From: Enterobacter sp. CC120223-11
GTDB taxonomy: Bacteria > Pseudomonadota > Gammaproteobacteria > Enterobacterales > Enterobacteriaceae
Direction of reading: 5' to 3'
DNA length: 64,000 bases
Assembly (NCBI RefSeq): GCF_900215375.1
Contig: NZ_OBEF01000003.1
Location: 186,001 to 250,000, forward strand
Positions 1-9,301 of this stretch are shown here, piece by piece. Positions within the stretch are counted from its first letter, which is position 1. Each line of letters opens with the position of its first letter. Below the pieces are notes generated by a model. It had not been told where the DNA came from. It saw only the letters and a program-made list of their open reading frames with translations, and ran no database searches. The position numbers were made by a program, and so were the translations under genes.

Positions 1-531
1 GAGACCGCGCTCACGACGACGGTGCAGCGCTTCAACCAGAATGCCAGGCGCAGAATGCGGTTCCTCTGGATTTTCCAGATCGTGAACGATCCGCGGCTGG
101 GTCACGTCGAGACGCCCGGTTGCCGGGTCGATGCAGTAGCCTTTTTCGGTGATGGTCAGGGACACAATCGCCACCTGCGGCTCACAGAATTTCTCGATGA
201 TTGCCGCCAGGGAATCCAGTTTCGCGTTCAGGCATTCATGCACCGCGCCGATAACAATCGGCTGATTACTTTCGGCGCCTTTTTCCAGCACGGTATAAAG
301 ATGATCCTGCGCGCGCAGCTGGCTCATTAATACGTCACCGCTGAAGAGGCTAATCTCACACAGCCCCCAGTCACCGCCTTTGGCATTCAGCACCCGGTCG
401 GTTAACAGGGCCTGATGGGCGCGGTGAAACGCACCGAAGCCAAAGTGGACAATGCGCGAGCGCAGCTGTTGTCGGTCATACTGAGGTAGCTGCACGTTGT
501 CGGGGAGCGTGGCGGTGGCGATCGTCTTCAT
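1..531 (-). CDS. yeiQ: YeiQ, mannitol dehydrogenase-family oxidoreductase (fructuronate reductase-like), 3' part missing
   Basis: The N-terminal 177 codons are present; the rest lies beyond the left edge, where the full protein would be about 490 residues. The reading starts MKTIATATLP and continues with RIVHFGFGAFHRAHQ, the Rossmann-type NAD-binding start of the UxuB/MtlD long-chain dehydrogenase family. From memory it is closer to E. coli YeiQ than to UxuB. The family interconverts D-fructuronate and D-mannonate or similar polyol/keto-sugar pairs with NAD(H). The gene is divergent from uxuA across 206 bp and sits beside yeiP as in E. coli. The mannonate dehydratase next door supports a hexuronate role, but the exact substrate is inferred. 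Confidence 0.88.
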   Translation of the reverse strand, partial: MKTIATATLPDNVQLPQYDRQQLRSRIVHFGFGAFHRAHQALLTDRVLNAKGGDWGLCEISLFSGDVLMSQLRAQDHLYTVLEKGAESNQPIVIGAVHECLNAKLDSLAAIIEKFCEPQVAIVSLTITEKGYCIDPATGRLDVTQPRIVHDLENPEEPHSAPGILVEALHRRRERGL

Positions 532-596
532 TATATAAACACCTGCTTAACCATTAATTAACAAGAGGCAGTGTAAAGTTATATGACAGCAAATTG

Positions 597-612
597 AATT
601 GGTGTGCCGTAT
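597..612. promoter_or_regulatory. Candidate UxuR/ExuR operator on the yeiQ side
   Basis: AATTGGTGTGCCGTAT matches 11 of 16 positions of the UxuR/ExuR palindrome AATTGGTATACCAATT. It lies 66 bp upstream of the yeiQ start in the yeiQ-uxuA divergent region. It is weaker than the copy next to uxuA and is proposed only because the two flank the same intergenic region. Confidence 0.4.
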
Positions 613-624
613 TTATCCGGGGAA

Positions 625-640
625 TGTGAGCTGGATCAAT
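625..640. promoter_or_regulatory. Candidate CRP site for uxuA
   Basis: TGTGAGCTGGATCAAT fits TGTGA-N6-TCACA with 8 of 10 core bases. Its centre (632.5) is about 60 bp before the transcription start predicted from the promoter at 658-685, the usual class I spacing. cAMP-CRP activation of hexuronate genes is established in E. coli; its use here is inferred. Confidence 0.55.
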
Positions 641-657
641 CAATGCAGGCGCGGAAA

Positions 658-685
658 TTGACGCTCTGACAGAAGCCTGTATGGT
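658..685 (+). promoter_or_regulatory. Sigma-70 promoter of uxuA
   Basis: A -35 TTGACG (658-663) and a -10 TATGGT (680-685) are separated by 16 bp. They lie between the CRP-like site and the UxuR-like operator, so transcription should start near 692. Confidence 0.55.
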
Positions 686-707
686 AGTCGTCATCTGAGC
701 GACAAAT

Positions 708-723
708 ATTGGTATAACAACTT
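708..723. promoter_or_regulatory. Candidate UxuR/ExuR operator in the uxuA leader
   Basis: ATTGGTATAACAACTT closely resembles one side and the centre of the UxuR/ExuR palindrome AAATTGGTATACCAATTT. It sits just downstream of the predicted uxuA start point and just before the ribosome binding site (AAGAGGG, 724-730), a position where a bound repressor would block transcription. Confidence 0.55.
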
Positions 724-737
724 AAGAGGGTGTGACA

Positions 738-1928
738 ATGGAACAAACCTGGCGTTGGTATGGACCGAACGATCCGGTTTCTCTTGATGATGTGCGCCAG
801 GCTGGCGCAACCGGCGTGGTGACTGCGCTGCACCATATTCCCAACGGTCAGGTCTGGCCTGTTGAAGACATTAAAGCGCGTCAGGCGCTGCTCGCTGAAA
901 AAGGGCTGACCTGGTCAGTGGTGGAAAGCATCCCGGTTCACGAAGACATTAAAACACAGTCCGGCGAGTACAAAACCTGGATTGCTAACTACCAGCAGAG
1001 CATCCGTAACCTGGCGGCCTGCGGCATCGACACCGTCTGCTACAACTTCATGCCAATTCTGGACTGGACCCGTACCGATCTGGAATACCAGCTGCCGGAC
1101 GGTTCAAAAGCACTGCGCTTCGACCAGATTGCCTTCGCCGCGTTTGAAATGCATATTCTTAAGCGCCCGGGTGCGGAAGCAGACTACAGCGCTGAAGAGC
1201 AACAGCAGGCGAAAGACTACTTCCACGCGATGAGCGCCGCGGAAGTCGAAAAGCTGACCCGCAACATCATTGCTGGCCTGCCGGGTGCCGAAGAGGGCTA
1301 CACCCTCGACCAGTTCCGCCAGCGCCTGGCGGAGTACGATCACATCAGCAAAGATGCCCTGCGTGAAAACATGGCGGTCTTCCTGCGTGCCATTGTGCCA
1401 GTGGCTGAAGAAGCAGGCGTGCGCCTCGCCGTTCACCCGGACGATCCACCGCGCCCAATCCTTGGTCTGCCGCGTATCGTTTCCACCATTGAAGATATGC
1501 AGTGGCTGAAAGAGACGGTCGACAGCATCTATAACGGTTTCACCATGTGTACCGGTTCTTACGGCGTGCGCGCCGATAACGACCTGGTGAAAATGATTGA
1601 AACCTTCGGCGACCGTATTCACTTCACCCACCTGCGCGCGACCTGCCGCGAAGCCAATCCGAAAACCTTCCATGAAGGTTCACACCTAAGCGGCGACGTG
1701 AACATGGTGGCGGTAGTGGATGCGATTCTGTCTGAGGAAGCGCGCCGTAAGAAAACCGGCGATCTGCGTCCGATTCCGTTCCGTCCGGACCACGGTCATC
1801 AGATGCTCGACGATCTGAAGAAGAAAACCAATCCGGGCTACTCGGCGATTGGTCGTCTGAAGGGGATGGCAGAAGTGCGCGGCGTGGAGCTGGCACTGAA
1901 AATGACCAAATACCCAGAACTGCTGTAA
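738..1928 (+). CDS. uxuA: D-mannonate dehydratase UxuA
   Basis: UxuA dehydrates D-mannonate to 2-keto-3-deoxy-D-gluconate in the cytosolic glucuronate pathway, using Mn or Fe. The protein has 396 residues (E. coli 394) and begins [15 protein letters not shown] as in E. coli. I therefore use ATG 738 rather than the GTG six bases earlier; AAGAGGG at 724-730 is the ribosome binding site. Family landmarks include HPDDPP at residues 233-238 and the later CTGSYG and [11 protein letters not shown] blocks. In E. coli uxuA is in uxuAB far from this locus. Here it lies between yeiP and yeiQ, divergent from yeiQ, which could supply the reductase step. The upstream CRP, promoter and UxuR-like elements suggest hexuronate-inducible control. 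Confidence 0.96.
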   Translation: MEQTWRWYGPNDPVSLDDVRQAGATGVVTALHHIPNGQVWPVEDIKARQALLAEKGLTWSVVESIPVHEDIKTQSGEYKTWIANYQQSIRNLAACGIDTVCYNFMPILDWTRTDLEYQLPDGSKALRFDQIAFAAFEMHILKRPGAEADYSAEEQQQAKDYFHAMSAAEVEKLTRNIIAGLPGAEEGYTLDQFRQRLAEYDHISKDALRENMAVFLRAIVPVAEEAGVRLAVHPDDPPRPILGLPRIVSTIEDMQWLKETVDSIYNGFTMCTGSYGVRADNDLVKMIETFGDRIHFTHLRATCREANPKTFHEGSHLSGDVNMVAVVDAILSEEARRKKTGDLRPIPFRPDHGHQMLDDLKKKTNPGYSAIGRLKGMAEVRGVELALKMTKYPELL

Positions 1929-1948
1929 ATCGCAGACCAGCAGCAATA

Positions 1949-1981
1949 AAAAAGGGCAGCTCAAACGAGTTGCCCTTTTTA
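1949..1981. terminator. Bidirectional intrinsic terminator between uxuA and yeiP
   Basis: AAAGGGCA and TGCCCTTT form the arms of a hairpin with A-rich and T-rich flanks on the two sides. It can therefore end both uxuA (+) and yeiP (-), which converge here. Confidence 0.85.
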
Positions 1982-1995
1982 CGTTCCGACTGAAA

Positions 1996-2568
1996 TCAGT
2001 CAGCGCGACCCATATAGCGTTTTTCTTCAATATGGATGCGGATTTTCTCACCGGCGCTCAGATATTCTGGCACCTGAACAACCAGACCGGTGGTCAGCGT
2101 CGCAGGTTTGTTGCGTGCGCTGGCGGAAGCGCCTTTGATGCCCGGAGCGGTATCTACGATTTCCAGATCGACGGTCTGCGGCAGCTCAAGCGCCAGCAGC
2201 TGGCCATCCCACAGCAGAACCTGCATGTCCGGCATGCCGCCTTCAGGAATGAACAGCAGCTCTTCTTCAATCTGATCTTTGGTGAAGGTGTACGGCGTGT
2301 AGTCTTCTTTATCCATAAAGACGTACTCGTTACCGTCGATGTAGGAGAAGTCCACAAAGCGACGGTTCAGGCTCACGGTATCGACGATATCGTCGCCTTT
2401 GAAGCGTTCTTCAACTTTCAGGCCGGTGCGCACGTCAGCAAAGCGCATTTTGTACAGGGTTGCTGCACCGCGGGCACTCGGGGACTGGATATCGATGTCT
2501 TTCACAATCAGCAATTTGCCGTTGTAATTCAGCACCATACCTTTTTTAATTTCATTCGCTCTTGGCAT
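1996..2568 (-). CDS. yeiP: Elongation factor P-like protein YeiP (EfpL)
   Basis: An EF-P paralogue that helps ribosomes at difficult peptide-bond sites such as polyproline. The 190 residues begin [18 protein letters not shown], the same start and length as the E. coli protein, so the in-frame ATG nine codons upstream was not used. The order is a KOW-like N-terminal domain (about 1-65) followed by two OB domains. At the loop tip where EF-P carries its modified lysine, this protein has SARGAAT with an arginine, the hallmark of the YeiP subfamily, so the EpmA lysylation route should not apply. It converges with uxuA over a shared terminator and is divergent from yeiW. Confidence 0.96.
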   Translation of the reverse strand: MPRANEIKKGMVLNYNGKLLIVKDIDIQSPSARGAATLYKMRFADVRTGLKVEERFKGDDIVDTVSLNRRFVDFSYIDGNEYVFMDKEDYTPYTFTKDQIEEELLFIPEGGMPDMQVLLWDGQLLALELPQTVDLEIVDTAPGIKGASASARNKPATLTTGLVVQVPEYLSAGEKIRIHIEEKRYMGRAD

Positions 2569-2701
2569 TGCAGTAATCCTGTTGGGTAAAGTCAAAAATA
2601 TCGCGTAAAAGTACTCGTGCCGGGGCTTTCAGGCAAGTGGAATTCGCGGGATTTGTGAAAAGGTGATAAGGTGCGATGCCGCATCAATAAGAGAGTAAAA
2701 G

Positions 2702-2956
2702 ATGGACTGCCGACCGGACTGTGGCGCGTGTTGTACCGCGCCGTCGATCTCCAGCCCGATTCCGGGAATGCCACACGGCAAGCCCGCCAACACCCCCTGC
2801 ATTCAGCTTGATGAGCGACAGCGATGCAAAATTTTTGGCTCGCCGCTGCGGCCGAAAGTCTGCGCCGGGCTGAAACCTTCGCGGGAGATGTGCGCCACCA
2901 ACCGCGAAGAGGCGATGACGTTCCTTATTCATCTGGAAGCCCTGACGGCTCCCTAA
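2702..2956 (+). CDS. yeiW: YeiW, cysteine-rich YkgJ-family protein
   Basis: A small protein of 84 residues, the same length as E. coli YeiW. It begins [11 protein letters not shown] and carries further cysteines in the NTPCIQL, RCKIF and KVCAG segments, the pattern of the YkgJ/UPF0153 family, thought to bind Zn or Fe. Its biochemical role is not established. The start lies 133 bp from the divergent yeiP start. The stop overlaps the stop of convergent setB by 4 nt, so the two messages are antisense at their 3' ends. Confidence 0.88.
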   Translation: MDCRPDCGACCTAPSISSPIPGMPHGKPANTPCIQLDERQRCKIFGSPLRPKVCAGLKPSREMCATNREEAMTFLIHLEALTAP

Positions 2957-4134
2957 ACGTCCTTAATCTTCCACAGCCCGACGGTGCTAATGACGCACAT
3001 CACCAGCGCAATCCAGAATACAGCGTGATAGCTCCAGATTTCTGCCACCACACCCGCCATTGAACCGGCGATAATCCAGCCCACGCGGGTGGTATTGCTG
3101 TAAAGCGTCGTGGCTGAACCGGCCTGGCCCGGCATTAAATCCTGGAAATAGAGCATGCCAATCCCGGCGAGAATGCCAATATAGATGGCGTTCAGCAGCT
3201 GTAAAGCAAGCAGCAAAGCGGGGGTGTGAACGGTCAGCATCCCGATGTAAAAACAGAGCCCGGCAATGACCGCGATGCGCATCAGGAAGCGTTTCCCGAA
3301 GCGTTTGGCGTAGTATCCGGCAATCAGCATTGTCGGGATCTCAAGGCCCGCCGCGGTGCCCATCATCACGCCCGCAAGTTTCTCCGGCAGATGCAGTTCC
3401 TCAATAATGAACAGTGGCATATTAATGATGTACAGGCTGTTGGTGCCCCACATCAGCGTGCAAATCCCAAACAGCAGCAGGGCATCACGGCGGTTGGTGC
3501 GCGGCGCTTCAATATGCGCGCCTGCCGCCGGGCGCACTTTGCGCATGCTCGGCAGGAACATCCACACGATGAGCGCACAGATGACATAAGCCACTGCGGC
3601 GGACAGATACATCGTCGTGAAGCCAAAACCCATCGCCAGCGCATAGGCCACCGGAGGACCAATCACCCAGGCCAGGGACACCTGCGCACGCAGAATGGAG
3701 CTGAACATCACCGCTTCACGGCCTGTTTTATCGGCGTGTTCACGTGCGAGGGCAAACATTTGCGGGTTGGAGGTGGAGCCGAAGCTGCTCAGGAAGACGC
3801 CGACGAACAGCAAAATGAAGTAGTTGCGATTCCAGGCGAACAGCACGCAGGCCATCACCCCGAGCAGGCAGCAGAAGACAATCAGGCTTTTTCGGTCGCC
3901 CTGGCGGTCTGAGCGTCCGGCCAGAAACTGGCTCACCAGGATGCCAATCACCGCACTGCCGGTAAAGAAGAAGCCGACCATCGCCGGGCGGACGTGGACT
4001 TCGTTGGTCAGAAACAGGCTCAGCGTCGGCGTTTGTAACGCCCCGGCAATACCCGTCAGAAAGGCAACCAGCAGGAAGGCCGATGAGGTCAGATCAAATC
4101 CCCGGCGCGGGGCTTCTACGGTGGTGTTAGACAT
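2953..4134 (-). CDS. setB: Sugar efflux transporter SetB
   Basis: An inner-membrane major facilitator protein of 393 residues, the length of E. coli SetB, which exports lactose, glucose and related glycosides. About twelve hydrophobic segments are visible. Between the second and third is the MFS loop motif [11 protein letters not shown], and the central cytoplasmic loop is near residues 198-215. It is divergent from fruB across a 368-bp region and converges with yeiW. E. coli has the same arrangement. Its physiological substrate here is inferred from the family. Confidence 0.93.
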   Translation of the reverse strand: MSNTTVEAPRRGFDLTSSAFLLVAFLTGIAGALQTPTLSLFLTNEVHVRPAMVGFFFTGSAVIGILVSQFLAGRSDRQGDRKSLIVFCCLLGVMACVLFAWNRNYFILLFVGVFLSSFGSTSNPQMFALAREHADKTGREAVMFSSILRAQVSLAWVIGPPVAYALAMGFGFTTMYLSAAVAYVICALIVWMFLPSMRKVRPAAGAHIEAPRTNRRDALLLFGICTLMWGTNSLYIINMPLFIIEELHLPEKLAGVMMGTAAGLEIPTMLIAGYYAKRFGKRFLMRIAVIAGLCFYIGMLTVHTPALLLALQLLNAIYIGILAGIGMLYFQDLMPGQAGSATTLYSNTTRVGWIIAGSMAGVVAEIWSYHAVFWIALVMCVISTVGLWKIKDV

Positions 4135-4402
4135 GTTGGATTATCAAAAAGCAGGGAGACGCGAGAGTTTACGCCGACCGTCAGAAAATAAACAGCGGAT
4201 GCGTCAACTTATGCACGAAAAATCAAAATGGCATTTCATAATGGGAAGCAAGCCTGCTGAAGCCAACTGAACGAAGCGCTGAAGTACGCATCTGGCTTCA
4301 GCAAATGTGGCGAGTATGCTAACGAAATGTGGAGTAGCTCTAACTTCTGCGATCAAAAAATCGACTTTGCTTGCGGATTACACAGCGCTGGCACAGACTC
4401 AT

Positions 4403-4414
4403 TGAAACGTTTCA
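4403..4414. promoter_or_regulatory. Cra (FruR) operator O1 of fruBKA
   Basis: TGAAACGTTTCA is a perfect 12-bp palindrome and matches the Cra core. Cra represses fruBKA in E. coli until fructose 1-phosphate is made. Confidence 0.88.
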
Positions 4415-4469
4415 GCGTCATCTTTTTACCTTAAGGGAAACAGGGTGGCGTATTTTTTCTCATGTTGGC

Positions 4470-4481
4470 TGAAACGATTCA
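4470..4481. promoter_or_regulatory. Cra (FruR) operator O2 of fruBKA
   Basis: TGAAACGATTCA differs by one base from the perfect copy 67 bp upstream and lies 22 bp before the fruB start. E. coli fruB also has two Cra operators, so dual-site repression is probably kept. Confidence 0.85.
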
Positions 4482-4502
4482 ATTCAGCGAGAGAGGAGAA
4501 CC

Positions 4503-5633
4503 ATGTTCCAGTTATCAGCTCAGGATATTCACCCTGGCCAACAGGCCGGGAATAAAGAAGAGGCGATTCGCCAGGTTGCGTCAGCGCTGGTCAGCGCCGG
4601 TAACGTGGCCGACGGGTATGTTGATGGAATGCTTGCCCGCGAGCAGCAAACCTCAACGTTTCTCGGCAATGGCATCGCCATTCCTCACGGTACCACCGAC
4701 ACCCGAGACCAGGTGCTGAAGACCGGCGTTCAGGTCTATCAGTTCCCGCAGGGCGTGGCCTGGGGCGAAGGGCAGACGGCTTATGTCGCTATCGGCATTG
4801 CCGCCAGTTCTGATGAACACCTTGGCCTGCTGCGTCAATTGACGCACGTGCTGAGCGATGACAGCGTGGCGGAACAGCTGAAAACCGCGACCACCGCGGA
4901 AGAGCTGCGCGCGCTGCTGATGGGCGAAAAACAAAGCGAGGCGCTGAAACTCGATAACGACACCCTGACGCTGGACGTCAATGCAGCAAGCCTGGTGACG
5001 TTGCAGGCGCTGAACGCAGCGCGTCTGAAAGAAGCGGGTGCTGTCGACGCCGCATTTGTGGCGCACGTAATTAATGACCAGCCGCTGAACCTGGGGCAGG
5101 GCATCTGGCTGAACGACAGTGCTGAAGGCAACCTGAAAAGCGCCGTCGCCGTCAGCCGGGCTGCAACCCCGTTCAGCGTTGACGGACAATCCGCAGCGCT
5201 GCTGGTCACCGTGGCTATGGCCGATGAACAGCCGACTGCGGTCCTGAACCGCCTCAGTGCGCTGCTTCTGGATAACAAAGCTGAACGCCTGCTGAACGCC
5301 GACGCGGCAACCCTGCTGGCGTTCCTGACCAGCGATGATGCACCGGCGGACGATCTTCTGACCGCAGAATTTGTCGTGCGTAACGAGCACGGACTGCACG
5401 CGCGTCCGGGCACCCAGCTTGTGAACACCATTAAACAATTTAACAGTGAGATTACCGTGACCAACCTCGACGGCAGCGGCAAGCCCGCAAATGGACGTAG
5501 CCTGATGAAGGTCGTGGCGCTTGGCGTGAAGAAGGGCCATCGCCTGCGCTTTACCGCCCAGGGTGATGATGCTCAGGTGGCGCTGAACGCGATTGGCGAG
5601 GCCATCGCCTCCGGTCTTGGGGAGGGCGCGTAA
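4503..5633 (+). CDS. fruB: Fructose PTS phosphocarrier FruB (EIIA-FPr)
   Basis: Cytosolic diphosphoryl-transfer protein that passes phosphate from enzyme I to FruA during fructose uptake. It has 376 residues, as in E. coli. The N-terminal EIIA-Fru domain (about 1-145) has active histidine H62 in GIAIPHGT. A middle region of about 130 residues links it to an HPr-like FPr domain (about 288-376) with H299 in [11 protein letters not shown]. The start follows a strong GAGAGGAG site and two Cra operators. Its stop overlaps the fruK start by one base, so fruB and fruK are translationally coupled in the fruBKA operon. Confidence 0.98.
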   Translation: MFQLSAQDIHPGQQAGNKEEAIRQVASALVSAGNVADGYVDGMLAREQQTSTFLGNGIAIPHGTTDTRDQVLKTGVQVYQFPQGVAWGEGQTAYVAIGIAASSDEHLGLLRQLTHVLSDDSVAEQLKTATTAEELRALLMGEKQSEALKLDNDTLTLDVNAASLVTLQALNAARLKEAGAVDAAFVAHVINDQPLNLGQGIWLNDSAEGNLKSAVAVSRAATPFSVDGQSAALLVTVAMADEQPTAVLNRLSALLLDNKAERLLNADAATLLAFLTSDDAPADDLLTAEFVVRNEHGLHARPGTQLVNTIKQFNSEITVTNLDGSGKPANGRSLMKVVALGVKKGHRLRFTAQGDDAQVALNAIGEAIASGLGEGA

Positions 5634-6571
5634 TGAGCAGACGTGTTGCCACAATCACCCTCAATCCGGCCTACGATTTAGTAGGGTTTACCCCGGAAGT
5701 TGAACGCGGCGAAGTGAACCTGGTGCGCACCACCGGTCTGCATGCGGCGGGTAAGGGCATTAACGTTGCCAAAGTACTGAAAGATCTCGGCATTGACGTG
5801 ACCGTCGGCGGCTTCCTCGGCAAAGACAACCAGGACGGCTTCCAGCAGTTATTCAGCGAACTCGGCATTGCCAACCGTTTCCAGGTGGTGCAGGGCCGGA
5901 CCCGTATCAACGTCAAGCTGACGGAAAAAGACGGTGAAGTGACAGACTTTAACTTCTCCGGTTTCGACGTTACCCCGGGCGACTGGGAGCGTTTTGTCAA
6001 CGATTCCCTGACCTGGCTCGGCCAGTTCGACATGGTCTGCGTGAGCGGCAGCCTGCCTGCGGGCGTGAGCCCTGAAGCGTTCACCGACTGGATGACGCGC
6101 CTGCGCAGCCAGTGTCCGTGCATCATTTTCGACAGCAGCCGTGAAGCGCTGGTGGCGGGCCTGAAAGCCGCGCCGTGGCTGGTGAAGCCAAACCGTCGCG
6201 AGCTGGAAATCTGGGCGGGCCGCAAACTGCCAGAGATGAAAGACGTGATTGAAGCCGCGCACGCACTGCGTGAGCAGGGCATTGCCCATGTGGTGATTTC
6301 ACTGGGCGCGGAAGGCGCGCTGTGGGTCAACGCATCCGGCGAATGGATTGCAAAACCGCCGTCCGTTGAGGTGGTGAGCACCGTCGGTGCGGGGGATTCC
6401 ATGGTTGGCGGCCTGATTTACGGCCTGCTGATGCGTGAATCCAGCGAACACACGTTACGCCTGGCGACCGCGGTCGCAGCACTGGCCGTCAGCCAGAGTA
6501 ACGTTGGCATTACCGATCGTACCCAGTTGGCCGCGATGATGGCGCGCGTTGACTTACAACCCTTCAATTAA
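5633..6571 (+). CDS. fruK: 1-phosphofructokinase FruK
   Basis: Phosphorylates fructose 1-phosphate, made by the fructose PTS, to fructose 1,6-bisphosphate. The 312 residues equal the E. coli length. It is a PfkB/ribokinase-fold enzyme, with AAGKGINVAKVL (38-49) in the substrate region and VGAGDSMVGG near the C-terminus, where D255 is the expected catalytic base. Its ATG overlaps the fruB stop by one base and fruA follows 16 nt after its stop. Its substrate is also the Cra effector, so FruK activity feeds back on the operon. Confidence 0.98.
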   Translation: MSRRVATITLNPAYDLVGFTPEVERGEVNLVRTTGLHAAGKGINVAKVLKDLGIDVTVGGFLGKDNQDGFQQLFSELGIANRFQVVQGRTRINVKLTEKDGEVTDFNFSGFDVTPGDWERFVNDSLTWLGQFDMVCVSGSLPAGVSPEAFTDWMTRLRSQCPCIIFDSSREALVAGLKAAPWLVKPNRRELEIWAGRKLPEMKDVIEAAHALREQGIAHVVISLGAEGALWVNASGEWIAKPPSVEVVSTVGAGDSMVGGLIYGLLMRESSEHTLRLATAVAALAVSQSNVGITDRTQLAAMMARVDLQPFN

Positions 6572-6587
6572 CAGCAGGAGAGGCATA

Positions 6588-8273
6588 ATGAAAACGCTGC
6601 TGATTATCGATTCCGGGCTCGGACAGGCGCGCGCCTATATGGCGAAAACCCTGCTGGGCGCGGCGGCTCACAAGGCCCATTTAGAGATTATCGACAACCC
6701 GAACGACGCTGAACTGGCGATCGTGCTGGGTTCCACGCTGCCTGCTGACAGCGCGCTGAACGGCAAGCAGGTGTACCTCGGCGATGTGAATCGCGCGGTG
6801 GCGCATCCTGAGCTGTTCCTGAGCGAAGCGAAAGCGCACGCCACGCCTTATGCAGCACCTGCGTCAATTGCGCCGGTTGCGAAGAGCGGTGCGAAGCGCG
6901 TTGTGGCGGTTACCGCATGCCCAACCGGCGTCGCGCACACCTTTATGGCTGCCGAAGCGATTGAAACCGAAGCCAAAAAACGCGGCTGGTGGGTGAAGGT
7001 CGAAACACGTGGTTCCGTGGGCGCAGGCAATGCAATCACGCCAGAAGAAGTGGCGGAAGCGGATCTGGTGATTGTGGCGGCGGATATCGAAGTGGATCTG
7101 GCGAAGTTTGCCGGCAAGCCGATGTATCGCACTTCTACCGGTCTGGCGCTGAAGAAAACGGCGCAGGAACTGGATAAAGCCGTCGCGGAAGCACAGCCTT
7201 ACCAGCCTGCGGGTAACACTCAGGCTGCGGCAAGTGAGAGCAAGAAGAAGGGCGGCGCTTACAGCCACCTGCTGACGGGCGTGTCCTACATGCTGCCGAT
7301 GGTGGTGGCGGGTGGTCTGTGTATCGCACTCTCCTTTGCGTTTGGTATCACCGCATTTAAAGAAGAAGGCACGCTTGCGGCGGCGCTGATGCAGATCGGC
7401 GGCGGTTCAGCCTTCGCCCTGATGGTGCCAGTGTTGGCAGGTTTCATTGCCTACTCCATTGCTGACCGTCCGGGCCTGACGCCAGGCCTTATCGGCGGTA
7501 TGCTGGCGGTAAGTACAGGCTCTGGCTTTATCGGCGGCATCATCGCCGGTTTCCTGGCGGGTTACGTCGCGAAGTTGATCAGCACCAAAGTGAAGCTGCC
7601 ACCGAGCATGGAGGCGCTGAAACCTATCCTGATCATTCCGCTGCTCTCCAGCCTGATTGTTGGCCTGGCGATGATATACCTGATTGGTAAACCGGTGGCG
7701 GGCATTCTGGCGGGCCTGACCCACTGGCTGCAAACCATGGGCACGGCGAACGCGGTGCTGCTGGGCGCAATCCTCGGTGGCATGATGTGTACCGATATGG
7801 GTGGGCCGGTGAACAAAGCGGCGTATGCGTTTGGTGTCGGCCTGCTCAGTACGCAAACCTATGCCCCGATGGCGGCAATTATGGCGGCAGGTATGGTGCC
7901 ACCGTTGGCGCTCGGCCTGGCCACGATTGTCGCTCGTCGTAAGTTCGACAAGGCACAGCAGGAAGGTGGCAAAGCGGCGCTGGTCCTCGGCCTGTGCTTT
8001 ATCACCGAAGGGGCGATTCCGTTCGCGGCCCGTGACCCAATGCGTGTTCTGCCTTGCTGTATCGTTGGCGGCGCGGTGACCGGGGCTATCTCAATGGCGA
8101 TTGGCGCCAAGCTGATGGCACCACACGGCGGTCTGTTCGTGCTGCTGATCCCTGGCGCAATCACGCCGGTGCTTGGCTACCTGATGGCGATTATTGCCGG
8201 GACGCTGGTGGCAGGTCTCTCTTACGCGGTGCTGAAGCGCCCGGAAGCAGAGGCGGTGGCGAAAGCCGCGTAA
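6588..8273 (+). CDS. fruA: Fructose-specific PTS permease FruA (EIIB'BC)
   Basis: Inner-membrane PTS permease that imports fructose as fructose 1-phosphate. It has 561 residues (E. coli 563). The order is a degenerate EIIB' domain (1 to about 90), an EIIB domain with active C111 in VTACPTGVAHTF, a linker rich in A and Q (about 195-225), then an EIIC membrane domain with about nine or ten hydrophobic segments. I chose ATG 6588 because AGGAGAGG (6577-6584) precedes it and MKTLLIIDSG is the family start; an earlier in-frame start at 6549 lies inside fruK. It is the last gene of fruBKA and is followed by a strong terminator. Confidence 0.98.
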   Translation: MKTLLIIDSGLGQARAYMAKTLLGAAAHKAHLEIIDNPNDAELAIVLGSTLPADSALNGKQVYLGDVNRAVAHPELFLSEAKAHATPYAAPASIAPVAKSGAKRVVAVTACPTGVAHTFMAAEAIETEAKKRGWWVKVETRGSVGAGNAITPEEVAEADLVIVAADIEVDLAKFAGKPMYRTSTGLALKKTAQELDKAVAEAQPYQPAGNTQAAASESKKKGGAYSHLLTGVSYMLPMVVAGGLCIALSFAFGITAFKEEGTLAAALMQIGGGSAFALMVPVLAGFIAYSIADRPGLTPGLIGGMLAVSTGSGFIGGIIAGFLAGYVAKLISTKVKLPPSMEALKPILIIPLLSSLIVGLAMIYLIGKPVAGILAGLTHWLQTMGTANAVLLGAILGGMMCTDMGGPVNKAAYAFGVGLLSTQTYAPMAAIMAAGMVPPLALGLATIVARRKFDKAQQEGGKAALVLGLCFITEGAIPFAARDPMRVLPCCIVGGAVTGAISMAIGAKLMAPHGGLFVLLIPGAITPVLGYLMAIIAGTLVAGLSYAVLKRPEAEAVAKAA

Positions 8274-8287
8274 TTCATCCTGATGTG

Positions 8288-8316
8288 AAAAGGGCCGACA
8301 TTGTCGGCCCTTTTTG
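8288..8316 (+). terminator. Intrinsic terminator of fruBKA
   Basis: A GC-rich inverted repeat (GGGCCGACA with TGTCGGCCC) flanked by AAAA and followed by TTTTT, 15 bp after the fruA stop. Confidence 0.92.
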
Positions 8317-8321
8317 CATTT

Positions 8322-8401
8322 ATGCCTGATGGCGCTTTGCTTATAAGGCCTACAGGAACGGCTGGTTTTGTAGGCCGGGTAAGGCATAGCCGACACCCGG
8401 C
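8322..8401. repeat. REP pair (BIME-like element)
   Basis: Two facing REP-type palindromes lie between fruA and nfo. The first reads GCCTGATGGCGCTTTGCTTA and then AAGGCCTAC; the second reads GTAGGCCGGGTAAGGC and ends in CCGGC. The sequence and head-to-head arrangement are those of enterobacterial BIMEs, which sit at 3' ends of genes and can stabilise mRNA or bind gyrase or Pol I. Confidence 0.85.
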
Positions 8402-8410
8402 AATTCGATG

Positions 8411-8437
8411 AAAAACGAAGGATAACCCTCCGTTTTT
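8411..8437 (-). terminator. Intrinsic terminator of nfo
   Basis: Read on the minus strand, ACGGAGG and CCTTCGT form a hairpin with one G-U pair, followed by TTTTT. It begins at the nfo stop codon, so termination follows the gene immediately. Confidence 0.65.
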
Positions 8438-9295
8438 TTATGCTGCAACTTCTGAAGTCTGCTGCGCCTTCAGCCAGGCGATCTCTTCCGCCCAGATATC
8501 CGGGTTTACGGTTTCGAGAATCAGCGGAATGCCGTCGAAGCGGCTGTCCTGCATGATCCAGCGGAAGCAGTCGTGGCCGATATTGCCTTCGCCGAGGCTG
8601 TGGTGACGGTCGACGCGGCTGCCAAAGGTGCTTTTGGCGTCGTTCAGGTGCATCCCGCGCAGATACTGGAAGCCGACGATGCGTTCAAAATCGGCAAAGG
8701 TTTTTTCGCAGGCTTCAGCCGTTCGCAGATCGTAGCCTGCCGCAAAGGCATGACAGGTATCAATGCAGACGCCAACGCGAGACTTGTCTTCCACGCCGTC
8801 GATGATTGCCGCGAGATGTTCAAATTCAAAGCCGAGGTTGCTGCCCTGACCGGCGGTGTTTTCAATCACCGCCACCACCCCTTCCGTTTGCGACAGCGTA
8901 ATGTTGATGGATTCCGCAATGCGCGCCAGGCAATCCTCCACCGGGATCTGCATCAGGTGGCTGCCGGGGTGGAAGTTCAGCAGAGAAAGGCCGAGCTGTT
9001 CGCAGCGCTGCATCTCGTCGAGGAAGGCCTCGCGGGATTTCTCCAGTGCGTCCGCCACCGGGTGGCCGAGGTTAATCAGGTAGCTGTCGTGCGGCAGGAT
9101 TTGCGCGGAGGTGAAGTGGTATTTTTCGCAGGCGGCTTTGAAGTCGTCGATGACGTCGCTGGTCAGCGGGGCCGCGCGCCACTGGCGCTGGTTTTTAGTG
9201 AACAGGGCAAAGGCGGTGGCTTCAAGCTCTGCGGCGCGAATGGCGGCATTGGCGACGCCGCCTGAGGCGCTGACGTGTGCTCCGATGTATTTCAT
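8438..9295 (-). CDS. nfo: Endonuclease IV (AP endonuclease Nfo)
   Basis: Cytosolic base-excision repair enzyme that cuts 5' of abasic sites and removes blocked 3' ends. The 285 residues equal the E. coli length. All nine trinuclear-zinc ligands are at their expected positions: H69, H109, E145, D179, H182, H216, D229, H231 and E261. It follows yeiH on the same strand with an 85-nt gap. The leader carries a long hairpin that buries the AGGAG ribosome binding site (see 9302-9366). In E. coli nfo belongs to the SoxRS response; I did not identify a clear soxbox here. Confidence 0.98.
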   Translation of the reverse strand: MKYIGAHVSASGGVANAAIRAAELEATAFALFTKNQRQWRAAPLTSDVIDDFKAACEKYHFTSAQILPHDSYLINLGHPVADALEKSREAFLDEMQRCEQLGLSLLNFHPGSHLMQIPVEDCLARIAESINITLSQTEGVVAVIENTAGQGSNLGFEFEHLAAIIDGVEDKSRVGVCIDTCHAFAAGYDLRTAEACEKTFADFERIVGFQYLRGMHLNDAKSTFGSRVDRHHSLGEGNIGHDCFRWIMQDSRFDGIPLILETVNPDIWAEEIAWLKAQQTSEVAA

Positions 9296-9301
9296 AGAAA
9301 A

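Larger units (their letters stand above)
4135..4502. promoter_or_regulatory. setB-fruB divergent regulatory region
   Basis: 368 bp without a gene. It holds two Cra operators, listed separately, and must contain the setB promoter and the fruBKA promoter. I could not assign the -35 and -10 boxes of either with confidence. Short frames read across it but have no ribosome binding site or recognisable product. Confidence 0.7.

Noticed and set aside
3226-3912. Open frame of 228 codons antisense to setB
   Set aside because: Shadow of a membrane protein gene; no start signal or domain.
4303-4325. Possible CRP site upstream of fruB
   Set aside because: Only one half resembles the consensus and the other half is poor; the Cra operators already explain control here.
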